A DNA stretch of 17,262 nucleotides from an uncultured Collinsella sp. (GTDB lineage Bacteria > Actinomycetota > Coriobacteriia > Coriobacteriales > Coriobacteriaceae). The stretch lies in the NCBI GenBank assembly GCA_900543615.1, contig UQSC01000033.1, forward strand, positions 1 through 17,262, written 5' to 3'. The position numbers were made by a program, and so were the translations under genes. The notes beneath the pieces are model-generated. The model did no database searches. It worked only from the letters and a program-made list of their open reading frames with translations, and was not told where the DNA came from. Positions 1 through 6,572 of this stretch are shown here, in pieces (position 1 is the first letter of the stretch; each line of letters begins with the position of its first letter).

Positions 1-45
1 ACACAAGGCTATTCGTCGGCAGCGTCAGATGTGTATAAGAGACAG
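1..45. other. Nextera library adapter (non-genomic)
   Basis: Bases 13-45 match the Illumina Nextera Read 1 transposase adapter, ending in the mosaic-end AGATGTGTATAAGAGACAG. Bases 5-12 (AAGGCTAT) fit an 8-base i5 index, and bases 1-4 (ACAC) fit the end of the P5 oligo. This is untrimmed adapter, not bacterial DNA. It supplies the false N-terminus MCIRDR if the first reading frame is opened at base 29. Genomic sequence begins at about base 46. Confidence 0.97.
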
Positions 46-46
46 G

Positions 47-1444
47 CACAAGCGCAACGACGAGCGTAATGACCGCAACGAGCGCAAGGACGAGCGTAAC
101 AACGATCGCCGCAACCGTCAGCGCGACCGCAAGCAGCGCAATAAGGAGCGCAATGCCGCTCCGACTGAGCCCACGCTTTCGCGCGAGGAGCTCGCGGCCA
201 TGAAGGTCGCCGAGCTGCGCGAGAAGGCCAAGGAGTTCGAGATCGAGACGACCGGCAAGAAGAAGGCCGAGCTCGTCGAGGAGATCTACACTACCGCCGC
301 AAAGGCCGAGGGTTTCCGCGATATCAAGGGCATTCTGCAGATTCGCCCAGACAGCTCCGGCATCATCCACGCCCATGGCTACATGAAGTCCAACGACGAC
401 GCCTTCGTGCCCGCATACCTCATCCGTTCCGCGCGTCTGCGCACGGGCGATGTCATCGAGGGCTCGCTGCGTCCTTCGCGCGGCGGCGACAAGCGCGCCG
501 GCCTCGCCAAGATCACGACCGTCAACGGCATGGATCCTGAGCAGATTCGCAATCGCCCCAAGTTCGGCGACCTCACCCCGGTCTATCCCAACGAGCCGCT
601 GCGCATGGAGCATGGCAAGGATTCCATTACCGGTCGTGCCATCGACATCGTGTCGCCGATCGGCAAGGGTCAGCGTGGCCTGATTGTGTCCCCGCCTAAG
701 GCCGGCAAGACGACGATCCTCAAGAAAATCTGCCAGTCTATCTCGATTAACAACCCCGAGGTGCACCTCATCTGCCTGCTCGTCGACGAGCGCCCCGAAG
801 AGGTCACCGATATGCAGCGTTCCATCAAGGGCGAGGTTGTGGCGTCGACCTTCGATATGCCCGCCGACAACCACACTCGCGTGGCAGAGCTCGTCATCGA
901 GCGCGCCAAGCGCATCGTGGAACTGGGCGGCGATGTTGTAGTTGTGCTCGACTCCATCACGCGTCTTGCCCGCGCCTACAACTTGGCGGCGCCCGCCTCA
1001 GGCCGCATCCTTTCGGGCGGCGTTGATTCGGCGGCACTGTATCCGCCCAAGCGTTTTCTGGGTGCAGCCCGCAATATCGAGAACGGTGGCTCGCTCACCA
1101 TCCTGGCCTCCGCACTCATCGATACCGGTTCCAAGATGGACGAGGTCATCTTTGAGGAGTTCAAGGGTACCGGCAACATGGAGCTCAAGCTCGACCGCGA
1201 CCTGGCCGATCGCCGCATTTTCCCGGCCATCGACCCTGTTGCCTCGGGTACGCGCAACGAGGACCTGCTGGTCGACGAGCAGATGCGCCCGTTTGTCTTT
1301 GGTCTGCGTCGCATCCTCGCCGGCATGAACAATACCGAGCGCGCGGCCGCATCGTTTATCAAGGGCCTCAAGGACACCAACACCAACCAGGAGTTCCTGG
1401 TGCGTTCGGCCAAAAAGCATAGCGACTACGAGCAGACGTTCTAA
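47..1444 (+). CDS. rho: Transcription termination factor Rho, 5'-truncated
   Basis: Rho is a hexameric RNA-dependent ATPase/helicase that releases RNA polymerase from nascent transcripts. Visible in order: a hydrophilic Arg/Asn/Asp/Glu tail (47-165, with repeats such as RNDERN); the Rho N-terminal helical domain (LSREELAAMKVAELREKAKE); the OB-fold RNA-binding domain (GILQIRPDSSGIIH and following); a RecA-like ATPase with the Walker A loop SPPKAGKTT (about 689-715), Walker B VVVVLDSITRLARAYN (about 940-987), the GGVDSAALYPPKRFLGAARN segment and the R-loop GTGNMELKLDR. The 465 visible residues cover all conserved domains; only part of the disordered N-terminal tail is missing. The start lies outside the window: the frame runs straight into adapter, so no real start codon is visible. 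A strong terminator follows. Confidence 0.97.
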   Translation, partial: HKRNDERNDRNERKDERNNDRRNRQRDRKQRNKERNAAPTEPTLSREELAAMKVAELREKAKEFEIETTGKKKAELVEEIYTTAAKAEGFRDIKGILQIRPDSSGIIHAHGYMKSNDDAFVPAYLIRSARLRTGDVIEGSLRPSRGGDKRAGLAKITTVNGMDPEQIRNRPKFGDLTPVYPNEPLRMEHGKDSITGRAIDIVSPIGKGQRGLIVSPPKAGKTTILKKICQSISINNPEVHLICLLVDERPEEVTDMQRSIKGEVVASTFDMPADNHTRVAELVIERAKRIVELGGDVVVVLDSITRLARAYNLAAPASGRILSGGVDSAALYPPKRFLGAARNIENGGSLTILASALIDTGSKMDEVIFEEFKGTGNMELKLDRDLADRRIFPAIDPVASGTRNEDLLVDEQMRPFVFGLRRILAGMNNTERAAASFIKGLKDTNTNQEFLVRSAKKHSDYEQTF

Positions 1445-1481
1445 GTCGTCAACCGCACGCGGCGTTATTGCCGGCGCGATG

Positions 1482-1512
1482 AAGGGTCGGGGCTTGCGCC
1501 TCGGCCCTTTTT
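1482..1512 (+). terminator. Rho-independent terminator of rho
   Basis: A 12-bp stem (1482-1493 with 1498-1509, two G-U pairs) with loop TTGC is followed by a run of five T (1508-1512). It lies 37 nt after the rho stop codon. Confidence 0.9.
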
Positions 1513-1589
1513 ATATCGCCACTCGGCGCCAGTTATCGACCATAAGACTGGCAAGCAGCAGGTTTCCCGTTTCAATCCGACATCGTCGC

Positions 1590-1618
1590 TTGCAATCGAC
1601 AGGGCGGTTTCGCATAAT
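1590..1618 (+). promoter_or_regulatory. Predicted sigma-70-type promoter for the 1755-3612 unit
   Basis: A -35 like TTGCAA (1590-1595), a 17-bp spacer and a -10 like CATAAT (1613-1618) lie downstream of the rho terminator. They would give a leader of about 130 nt before the ATG at 1755. The leader holds a small GGGGC-ATA-GCCCC hairpin (1676-1688) of unknown meaning. Prediction is from consensus match only. Confidence 0.5.
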
Positions 1619-1754
1619 AGCTTTTAAGCTTCGCGACGGAAAACGCAGATGAAACGAACCATATACCGTTGCTTTGGGGCATAGCCCCGCTTCATCTTCT
1701 CTCGCGCAGCCAACTGAATGATGCGATTTGGGTGCTGGAAGATGGGGAGAGCTC

Positions 1755-3155
1755 ATGGCTTCTTCTGATGCAACACAACGAGCAGTCCTTGCCGGACTTT
1801 CGTGCGGGATCGGCCTGGCCGCCCCCGTGGTTATGTATGCCGCGACGCTGCCGTTTTCGTCGGTGAACGAGACGGTCGTGGCGGGTGCGGTTCCCTTCGC
1901 CGTGGGCGCGGTGGCGGGCGTGGGTATCTATGCCGCCTCGCTGGGCATCTCCGAGTACCGTGCGCAGCGTGAAGAGCGTCTGTTCCAGCCCGATGCCATG
2001 GGCGGTGCTGCCAATCTCAATCAACATCAAAGTGAGTTCAAGACCGCCTCGATTCCGGCTCAGCAGCAGGATGCGACTCCTTACGCTGCGGCTTCTGCTT
2101 CTCAGGCTCAGGCGGAGCAGTCTACCTCGGCATACCTTTCCGGCCTGACTGGTGCGTTCCAGCGCCGTCATGCCGATGATGGTGTCCCTACCATCGCTCG
2201 AGCCGCAGATGCTATGGACGAGGCCGAGGCTTGGTCCATGATCGACAGTATGCTCGACGACGATTCGCCGGTGAGCTGCGACCCTGCACACTCGCGCGAC
2301 GTCTATCAAGTCGCCATCGACGAGCTTACCAACGGCGGGCAGACCGGCTCCTTCAATCGTGACGACATCGCCGCCGCGGCGCGCGCCGTGTCGGGCTCCC
2401 AGGCCGCCCCTGCGGGCAGCACGGCGGCTTTCGTGGCACTCGTTGCCAACGCGGCAGCCAATAACGCCTACAACGCTACCTCGGGCGACGCGAACGCTTC
2501 TGCCGATTATTCGTACGTTGATGAAGCCATTACCGCGGACGAGGAGGCCGTTGCCGCCCGCCGTGCCGCCGAGAGCTCGCTTTGGGGCGCTCCTGCTCAG
2601 CAGCAGGCGGCTGAGGCTGCGCCGTACAACGCAAACCTCGCCAGCATGCCTATCATCTCCGGTGCCGCGGACATCGATCTCGATGACCTCGATGAGCCTG
2701 CGGCCATCACCGCATCGATTGATGCCCAAGATCGCATCGACACCGGCGACCTTCCGGACGCCTCGCTCGAGGTCGATGTCCCCATGGCCGATTACTCGGG
2801 CCACGAGGACATGTGGGCCGCCGCCACCGCGATTCTGGATGAGATTGACGAGCCCGCTCCTGTTGCAGTCCCCACTCCCGTCGCTGCCCCTCAGCCTGCT
2901 GCTCCCGCCTATGTCGGCCGTCACAGCGCTGTGTTCCCCGAGGATACCGCCCGTATCTCGCGCGAGAGCATCGAGCGGGCCGAGGCTATTGCCGCCGGCA
3001 TTATGGAAAATCGTCGTCACGAGCGCGTCAATCAGATCCTCGAGGAAGAGATCGAGCGCCTGCAGTCCTCTACCGCCAAGCGTACGGGCCGTGCCTATCT
3101 GAGCGTTATCGAGGGCGGTACCGCCAGCTTCGCGCCGCTCCGCGCGGAGGCATAA
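1755..3155 (+). CDS. Uncharacterised membrane-anchored Ala-rich acidic protein
   Basis: The family is not recognised. The 466-residue product has two hydrophobic N-terminal segments (about residues 11-34 and 41-63), predicting a short membrane hairpin. After these comes a long low-complexity region rich in Ala, Asp, Glu, Ser and Gln, with a Pro/Ala/Val-rich linker near PVAVPTPVAAPQPAAPAY, and a charged helical stretch near the C-terminus (ERVNQILEEEIERLQ). The region between may be largely disordered. The ATG at 1755 was chosen because GGGGAG (1744-1749) is well spaced before it; an upstream in-frame TTG at 1728 has no such support. Codon use matches the neighbours, so it looks native. The VanZ-family gene follows after 7 nt and is probably cotranscribed. 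A cell-envelope role is possible but is only an inference. Confidence 0.8.
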   Translation: MASSDATQRAVLAGLSCGIGLAAPVVMYAATLPFSSVNETVVAGAVPFAVGAVAGVGIYAASLGISEYRAQREERLFQPDAMGGAANLNQHQSEFKTASIPAQQQDATPYAAASASQAQAEQSTSAYLSGLTGAFQRRHADDGVPTIARAADAMDEAEAWSMIDSMLDDDSPVSCDPAHSRDVYQVAIDELTNGGQTGSFNRDDIAAAARAVSGSQAAPAGSTAAFVALVANAAANNAYNATSGDANASADYSYVDEAITADEEAVAARRAAESSLWGAPAQQQAAEAAPYNANLASMPIISGAADIDLDDLDEPAAITASIDAQDRIDTGDLPDASLEVDVPMADYSGHEDMWAAATAILDEIDEPAPVAVPTPVAAPQPAAPAYVGRHSAVFPEDTARISRESIERAEAIAAGIMENRRHERVNQILEEEIERLQSSTAKRTGRAYLSVIEGGTASFAPLRAEA

Positions 3156-3162
3156 CTTCTGC

Positions 3163-3612
3163 ATGGTTAAGATCAATCGAAAATGGGCGGTCGTGACCTG
3201 CCTGATGGCGCTCTTGATCTGGGGCAATTCGCTGGTTCCCGGCTCGGGGTCGGGCTCGCTGAGCCTAACGGTCATGGAAGCTATCCGCGGTTTCCTGCAC
3301 GGCGTGGGACTTCCATATGAATGGGTGACCAACTTTGTTGTTCGCAAGTGCGCGCATTTTACCGAGTATATGGTGCTCGGCATCCTGGCAACGCACGCTT
3401 TTGATTTTGAGGGCCGGCACACCTTTGACGTGCTGCTGCCCACGGCGGTGTTCCTGCTGCTGATTCCCTCGATCGACGAGACGATTCAGCTCTTTGTGCC
3501 GGGACGCGCCGGCATGATCACCGATGTGATGATCGACTGCTGTGGAGCGGCAATGGGCGTTGTGCTCCGATATCTCTTACGGTCGCTGATGTACGCCAAA
3601 AAGGCCGCCTAG
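3163..3612 (+). CDS. VanZ-family membrane protein
   Basis: The 149-residue protein has about four predicted transmembrane helices. Two VanZ-like signatures are visible: RKCAHFTEYMVLGIL (about residues 64-78) and the IDETIQLFVPGRAGMITD segment, which is followed by a small-residue helix (IDCCGAAMGVVL). VanZ proteins are small membrane proteins named after teicoplanin-resistance clusters; most chromosomal members have no proven role. No other van gene is present, so this should not be read as a resistance gene. The ATG at 3163 follows the preceding stop by 7 nt, and its likely ribosome binding site GCGGAGG (3144-3150) lies inside the end of the upstream gene, suggesting coupled expression. The stop codon lies inside a terminator stem. 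Confidence 0.87.
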   Translation: MVKINRKWAVVTCLMALLIWGNSLVPGSGSGSLSLTVMEAIRGFLHGVGLPYEWVTNFVVRKCAHFTEYMVLGILATHAFDFEGRHTFDVLLPTAVFLLLIPSIDETIQLFVPGRAGMITDVMIDCCGAAMGVVLRYLLRSLMYAKKAA

Positions 3613-3644
3613 GACGTATTGTTTGGTCCTAGGCGGCCTTTTTT
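3598..3644. terminator. Bidirectional terminator between convergent genes
   Basis: A perfect 15-bp stem (3601-3615 with 3626-3640) with a 10-nt loop carries an A tract on its left (3598-3602) and a T tract on its right (3639-3644). It can therefore stop both the + strand VanZ-family gene, whose TAG (3610-3612) lies within the stem, and the leftward ROK kinase gene that ends at 3727. Nothing else is seen between 3645 and 3726. Confidence 0.92.
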
Positions 3645-3726
3645 ATTTGAGGGCTTATATGAGGCGTGGTGGCGTCGTTCCATTGGTCGGATTTGCTGGG
3701 CGCGCCACGCCCCGTGGGTGCGTCTG

Positions 3727-4617
3727 TTACTGAAGCGCCTGTGCGCCCAGGGCAAGGCAACCCATGATGCCCTGCTTGCCCTCGAGGCTGTTGTTGACAA
3801 TGTAGGTATCGATGTCGTTGACCTCGGGCGTGACGATATAGCCGTTGAGCATTTCGGCACATTTCTTGCGTGCGAGCGGCACGATGGGGGTGTGGTCGGC
3901 CACGCCGCCGCCGATGATGATCTTTTGCGGCGCGTAGCACAGCGTGTAGGTCATGAGCGCCTGTGCCAGATAGCCTGCGAGCAGGTCCATGGCCTCCGGG
4001 TCATCGGCCATGTCTCCGGCGCTCTTGCCATCCCAGCGCTTTTTAACGCCGGGGCCGGCGATGAGGCCCTCGAGACAGTTGTCGTGGAAGGGGCAGGCGC
4101 TGTGCTCGCCAATGGTGTCGCGCGGGTCGCGCGTGACCAGGATGTGGCCGGCCTCGGGATGCATCATGCCGTGCACGAGCTTACCGCCCGAGAGCACGCC
4201 GGCGCCCACGCCGGTGCCGATGGTCAGGTAGACCACGTCGGTGAGGCCCTTGGCGCAACCAAACGTGACCTCGCCCAGGCAGGCGACGTTGACGTCGGTA
4301 TCGTAGCCGCAGGGGATATTGAGCTCGTTTTGGATAGTGCCCAGCAGGTCAAAGTAGCGCCATGCCGTTTTGGGCGTCTCCAGGATCTTGCCGTATTGGG
4401 GCGAGGCAGGGTTGACTGCGGTGGGGCCAAAGGCGCCGATGCCCAGCGCGGCGATGCCCTTGTCGGCAAACCATGCGTTGACGGCCTCAACGGTCTCCTG
4501 CGGGGTCGTGGTCGCGATCTGCTCGCGCTCTAGGACCGTACCGTCCGCATAGCCCGTGGCGCAGACCATCTTGGTGCCACCGGCCTCGAGCGCTCCGATA
4601 AGCTGCTGCTCTGCCAT
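3727..4617 (-). CDS. ROK-family sugar kinase, probable fructokinase
   Basis: Predicted to phosphorylate a hexose, most likely fructose, with ATP in the cytoplasm. The 296-residue protein has the fructokinase-type start (IGALEAGGTKMVCATG) with phosphate loop EAGGTK (residues 11-16), the catalytic Asp region YDTDVNVACLGE (Asp108 likely), the second ATP motif IGTGVGAG and HPEAGH. A zinc site typical of this family is formed by His158, Cys175, His178 and Cys181 (GEHSACPFHDNC). Length and motifs fit ScrK/GmuE-type ROK fructokinases, but substrate cannot be fixed from sequence alone. The ATG at 4617 is preceded by an AGAGGA ribosome binding site. The gene has its own upstream palindrome and no transporter or glycosidase neighbour here. 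Confidence 0.9.
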   Translation of the reverse strand: MAEQQLIGALEAGGTKMVCATGYADGTVLEREQIATTTPQETVEAVNAWFADKGIAALGIGAFGPTAVNPASPQYGKILETPKTAWRYFDLLGTIQNELNIPCGYDTDVNVACLGEVTFGCAKGLTDVVYLTIGTGVGAGVLSGGKLVHGMMHPEAGHILVTRDPRDTIGEHSACPFHDNCLEGLIAGPGVKKRWDGKSAGDMADDPEAMDLLAGYLAQALMTYTLCYAPQKIIIGGGVADHTPIVPLARKKCAEMLNGYIVTPEVNDIDTYIVNNSLEGKQGIMGCLALGAQALQ

Positions 4618-4655
4618 AGTATTCCTCTCTCTGGGACGAGTTGCTCCGTGACTAA

Positions 4656-4673
4656 AGTATAGAGCTCTAAACT
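4656..4673 (-). promoter_or_regulatory. Palindrome overlapping predicted -10 of the ROK kinase gene
   Basis: The sequence AGTATAGAGCTCTAAACT is an 18-bp palindrome with one mismatched pair (inner TAGAGCTCTA is perfect). On the minus strand its end reads TATACT, a plausible -10 box about 40 nt upstream of the start codon. This placement would suit a repressor operator. No good -35 is visible. Confidence 0.4.
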
Positions 4674-4692
4674 ATTTAAGAAAGCGCTATAG

Positions 4693-4733
4693 AAAGAAGC
4701 CTCGCAACGCGGCGGGCGGTGCGGGGCTTCTTT
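4693..4733 (-). terminator. Terminator of the aminotransferase gene
   Basis: A 14-bp stem (4693-4706 with 4720-4733, one G-U pair) with a 13-nt GC-rich loop lies 25 nt past the aminotransferase stop. The minus-strand exit is only moderately T-rich (CTTCTTTCTAT). It separates this gene from the ROK kinase gene, which therefore probably has its own promoter. Confidence 0.7.
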
Positions 4734-4758
4734 GGTTGCTTTAGTTGCCGGGCCGTCC

Positions 4759-5940
4759 TTACCCGCGCGGCTTGATTTTATCACGTAGCGACTTGAGGTT
4801 CTCCAGCGCCGCGTTAAGCGTCTCGTCTCGCTTGGCAAAGTGGAAACGAATCAGATGGTTGACGGGCTCGCGGAAGAAGCTCGAGCCGGGCACGGCGCCC
4901 ACGCCCACCTTAGACGCGAGGTCCTCGCAGAATTCGAGGTCGCTGTCATAGCCAAACTCAGAGATGTCCATCATGACGTAGTAGGCGCCCTGCGGCACGT
5001 TGTGCGTGAGGCCGATGCTGCCGAGTCCCTGACAGAACAGGTCGCGCTTGGCGGTGTAGAGGTCGAGGACCTCCTGGTAATAGCTGTCGTCGAAGTTGAG
5101 GGCGGTGACGACAGCTTCCTGCAGGGGAGCGGCGGCACCCACGGTGAGGAAGTCGTGGACCTTCTTGATGCGCTCGGTGATCTGGGCCGGGGCAATGGTG
5201 TAGCCCAGACGCCAGCCGGTGATGGAGTACGTTTTGGACAGCGAGCTGCAGCTGATGGTTCGCTCGAACATGCCGGGCAGCGTGGCCATATAGACGTGCT
5301 CGTGGGGCGCGTAGGCGATGTGCTCGTACACCTCGTCGGTGATGCAGTAGGTGTCGTACTTTTTGCAGAGGTCGGCGATAAAGGTGAGCTCCTCGCGCGT
5401 AAAGACCTTGCCGCAAGGGTTGGAAGGGTTGCACAGGACGATGGCCTTGGGGTCGTTGTCGCGGAAGGCCGCCTCGAGTGTCTCGCGGTCAAAGTCGAAT
5501 GTGGGCGGGTTGAGCGGCACGTAGATAGGCTCGGCACCCGAAAGGATCGTGTCGGCGCCGTAGTTCTCGTAGAACGGCGAGAAGATGACGACCTTGTCTC
5601 CGGGGTTCGTAACCGTCATCATGGCGGCCATCATGGCCTCGGTGGAGCCGCAGGTGACTACGATATTCTCGTTGGGGTTTACCGACATGCCCATAAAATG
5701 CTCCTGCTTGGCGGCAAGCGCCTCACGCATGGCCTGGGAGCCCCAGGTGATGGAGTACTGGTGGTAAAGCGGCTTGGGGTCGGTGGCGATGGTGCTGAGG
5801 CTATCGAGCAGCTGCGCTGGGGGATCGAAGTCAGGGAAGCCCTGCGAGAGATTGACAGCGCCGTACTTATTGGAGATGCGTGTCATGCGGCGGATGACCG
5901 AATCGGTAAACGTTGCCGTGCGGTTGGAGAGTTCTTTCAT
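4759..5940 (-). CDS. PLP-dependent class I/II aminotransferase
   Basis: A fold-type I aminotransferase that would move an amino group between an amino acid and a 2-oxo acid in the cytoplasm. The 393-residue product has the entry motif NLSQGFPDFDPP (residues 30-41), the CNPSNPCGK substrate/PLP segment with Asn174, TDEVY with Asp202 and Tyr205 for the PLP ring, the Schiff-base Lys236 in SLSKTYSITGWRLGY, and a C-terminal Arg (HLIRFHFAK) suited to carboxylate binding. The N-terminal motif resembles the aspartate/methionine/kynurenine aminotransferase-like subgroup; exact substrate is uncertain. The ATG at 5940 is chosen because AAAGGAC sits just before it; an ATG 18 nt upstream has poorer context. 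Confidence 0.92.
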   Translation of the reverse strand: MKELSNRTATFTDSVIRRMTRISNKYGAVNLSQGFPDFDPPAQLLDSLSTIATDPKPLYHQYSITWGSQAMREALAAKQEHFMGMSVNPNENIVVTCGSTEAMMAAMMTVTNPGDKVVIFSPFYENYGADTILSGAEPIYVPLNPPTFDFDRETLEAAFRDNDPKAIVLCNPSNPCGKVFTREELTFIADLCKKYDTYCITDEVYEHIAYAPHEHVYMATLPGMFERTISCSSLSKTYSITGWRLGYTIAPAQITERIKKVHDFLTVGAAAPLQEAVVTALNFDDSYYQEVLDLYTAKRDLFCQGLGSIGLTHNVPQGAYYVMMDISEFGYDSDLEFCEDLASKVGVGAVPGSSFFREPVNHLIRFHFAKRDETLNAALENLKSLRDKIKPRG

Positions 5941-6024
5941 GACGGTCCTTTCGAGCATTTGCAGTGGGGCAAGTTTACTCCTATGAAACCGGTGGGATTT
6001 GCTCGAAATGGTCTCGAAAGACTC

Positions 6025-6043
6025 TTTTCAAAATTCTTGAAAA
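6025..6043. repeat. Short AT-rich inverted repeat in a divergent promoter region
   Basis: TTTTCAA and TTGAAAA flank a 5-bp centre (AATTC). The repeat lies between the leftward aminotransferase gene and the rightward tRNA promoter, so it may be an operator or promoter element for either. Nothing else clear is seen in 5941-6024. Confidence 0.4.
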
Positions 6044-6050
6044 TTGGGGC

Positions 6051-6079
6051 TTGCATCACGTGGCGTTCCTTGCAATAAT
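6051..6079 (+). promoter_or_regulatory. Predicted promoter of the tRNA-His/tRNA-Lys unit
   Basis: TTGCAT (6051-6056), a 17-bp spacer and AATAAT (6074-6079, five of six consensus bases) lie 27 bp before the first tRNA nucleotide. Transcription would start about 20 nt before the tRNA, as is usual for a tRNA operon. Confidence 0.6.
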
Positions 6080-6105
6080 AGTCGAGCGCGAAGCGCACAG
6101 GACAC

Positions 6106-6183
6106 GGTGGGTGTAGCTCAGTTGGCTAGAGCGACGGGTTGTGGTCCCGTAGGTCGAGGGTTCGAGTCCCTTTACCCACCCCA
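6106..6183 (+). tRNA. tRNA-His (anticodon GTG)
   Basis: A cloverleaf can be drawn: acceptor stem 6107-6113 with 6173-6179, T8 and A9 at 6114-6115, a D arm starting GCTC, anticodon loop TTGTGGT with GTG, and T loop TTCGAGT. The tRNA-His-specific extra G-1 (6106) pairs with C73 (6180), and CCA (6181-6183) is encoded. Confidence 0.96.
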
Positions 6184-6205
6184 GTTCTTGCTTCGTGTTG
6201 ATATC

Positions 6206-6281
6206 GGGTCGTTAGCTCAGTTGGTAGAGCAGGGGACTCTTAATCCCAAGGTCCAGGGTTCGACCCCCTGACGGCCCACCA
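6206..6281 (+). tRNA. tRNA-Lys (anticodon CTT)
   Basis: Acceptor stem GGGTCGT (6206-6212) pairs with ACGGCCC (6271-6277), discriminator A, encoded CCA (6279-6281), anticodon loop CTCTTAA with CTT, and T arm CAGGG-TTCGACC-CCCTG. It lies 22 nt after tRNA-His and is cotranscribed. Its last 19 nt before the final A recur at 7803-7821, marking it as a probable integration target. Confidence 0.96.
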
Positions 6282-6360
6282 AAGCAAGTTAAGACGGTCA
6301 ACTTCGGTTGGCCGTCTTTTTTTGTTGACCTTTCATGGGGTCGAACCCGAAAGGGCGCGG
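6262..6360 (+). repeat. tRNA-Lys tail plus downstream flank, copy 1 (att-like)
   Basis: This block contains the tRNA-Lys 3' end (6262-6280), a terminator, a TTTTTTTGTTGACC tract and a 27-bp segment (6334-6360, beginning CATGGGGTCGAACCCG). The same order recurs at 7803-7900: the tRNA tail and the 27-bp segment are identical, while the terminator stems differ in sequence. The arrangement resembles the two ends left by a tRNA-targeted integrative element, or the remains of a duplicated tRNA gene. Confidence 0.75.
6291..6323 (+). terminator. Terminator of the tRNA unit
   Basis: A 12-bp stem (6291-6302 with 6307-6318, one G-U pair) with a TTCG tetraloop is followed by seven T (6317-6323). It starts 9 nt after the tRNA-Lys CCA end. 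Confidence 0.95.
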
Positions 6361-6378
6361 AGCTGAGGAAATGCGTAA

Positions 6379-6386
6379 GCATTTAC
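6379..6386. repeat. IS target-site duplication, left copy
   Basis: GCATTTAC is directly repeated at 7741-7748. The left copy is also the 3' arm of a small hairpin (AAATGC-GTAA-GCATTT, 6369-6384), so the IS inserted at the edge of a palindrome. Confidence 0.92.
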
Positions 6387-6410
6387 GGCTTATAGGACAA
6401 AATGTGTGTC
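6387..6410 (+). repeat. IS left terminal inverted repeat
   Basis: A 24-bp perfect match to the reverse complement of 7717-7740. The inner 16 bases, GGACAAAATGTGTGTC (6395-6410), recur with one change at 6485-6500. Confidence 0.95.
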
Positions 6411-6416
6411 TGCTTT

Positions 6417-6448
6417 AGGGGCATCGGCGCAGGTCGATGCCCCTTTTT
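6417..6448 (+). terminator. Terminator-like hairpin inside the IS left end
   Basis: A perfect 10-bp stem AGGGGCATCG/CGATGCCCCT with an 8-nt loop is followed by five T (6444-6448). Placed between the left end and the transposase gene, it would block transcription entering from outside, such as read-through from the tRNA unit, and so limit transposase expression. Confidence 0.8.
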
Positions 6449-6484
6449 CAGCCGTTTAAATTCCGTGCCCGCTTTTAACCGCTC

Positions 6485-6500
6485 GGACAGAATGTGTGTC
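6485..6500 (+). repeat. Subterminal repeat of the IS end sequence
   Basis: GGACAGAATGTGTGTC differs by one base from the inner part of the left inverted repeat 90 bp away and has the same orientation. It is probably a second transposase binding site, or an autoregulatory site near the transposase promoter. Confidence 0.7.
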
Positions 6501-6572
6501 CGGTTGCCTATCGTTCCCGCAGGTAGATAACCTTTTCCGGAACCGTTAAATACCCTTTCGGAAGAGGTGCCC

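Noticed and set aside
1692..3443. A 583-codon open frame on the minus strand opposite the Ala-rich protein and VanZ-family genes
   Set aside because: It is antisense to two genes with good starts; its composition is Arg/Gly/Leu/His-rich, as expected for the antisense frame of GC-rich DNA, and it has no ribosome binding site or known domain.
3163..3612. Reading the VanZ-family gene as glycopeptide resistance
   Set aside because: No vanA, vanH, vanX or vanRS genes are present; VanZ-family proteins are common chromosomal membrane proteins.
4840..6078. A 412-codon + strand frame opposite the aminotransferase
   Set aside because: It is an antisense shadow of a gene with clear PLP-enzyme motifs.
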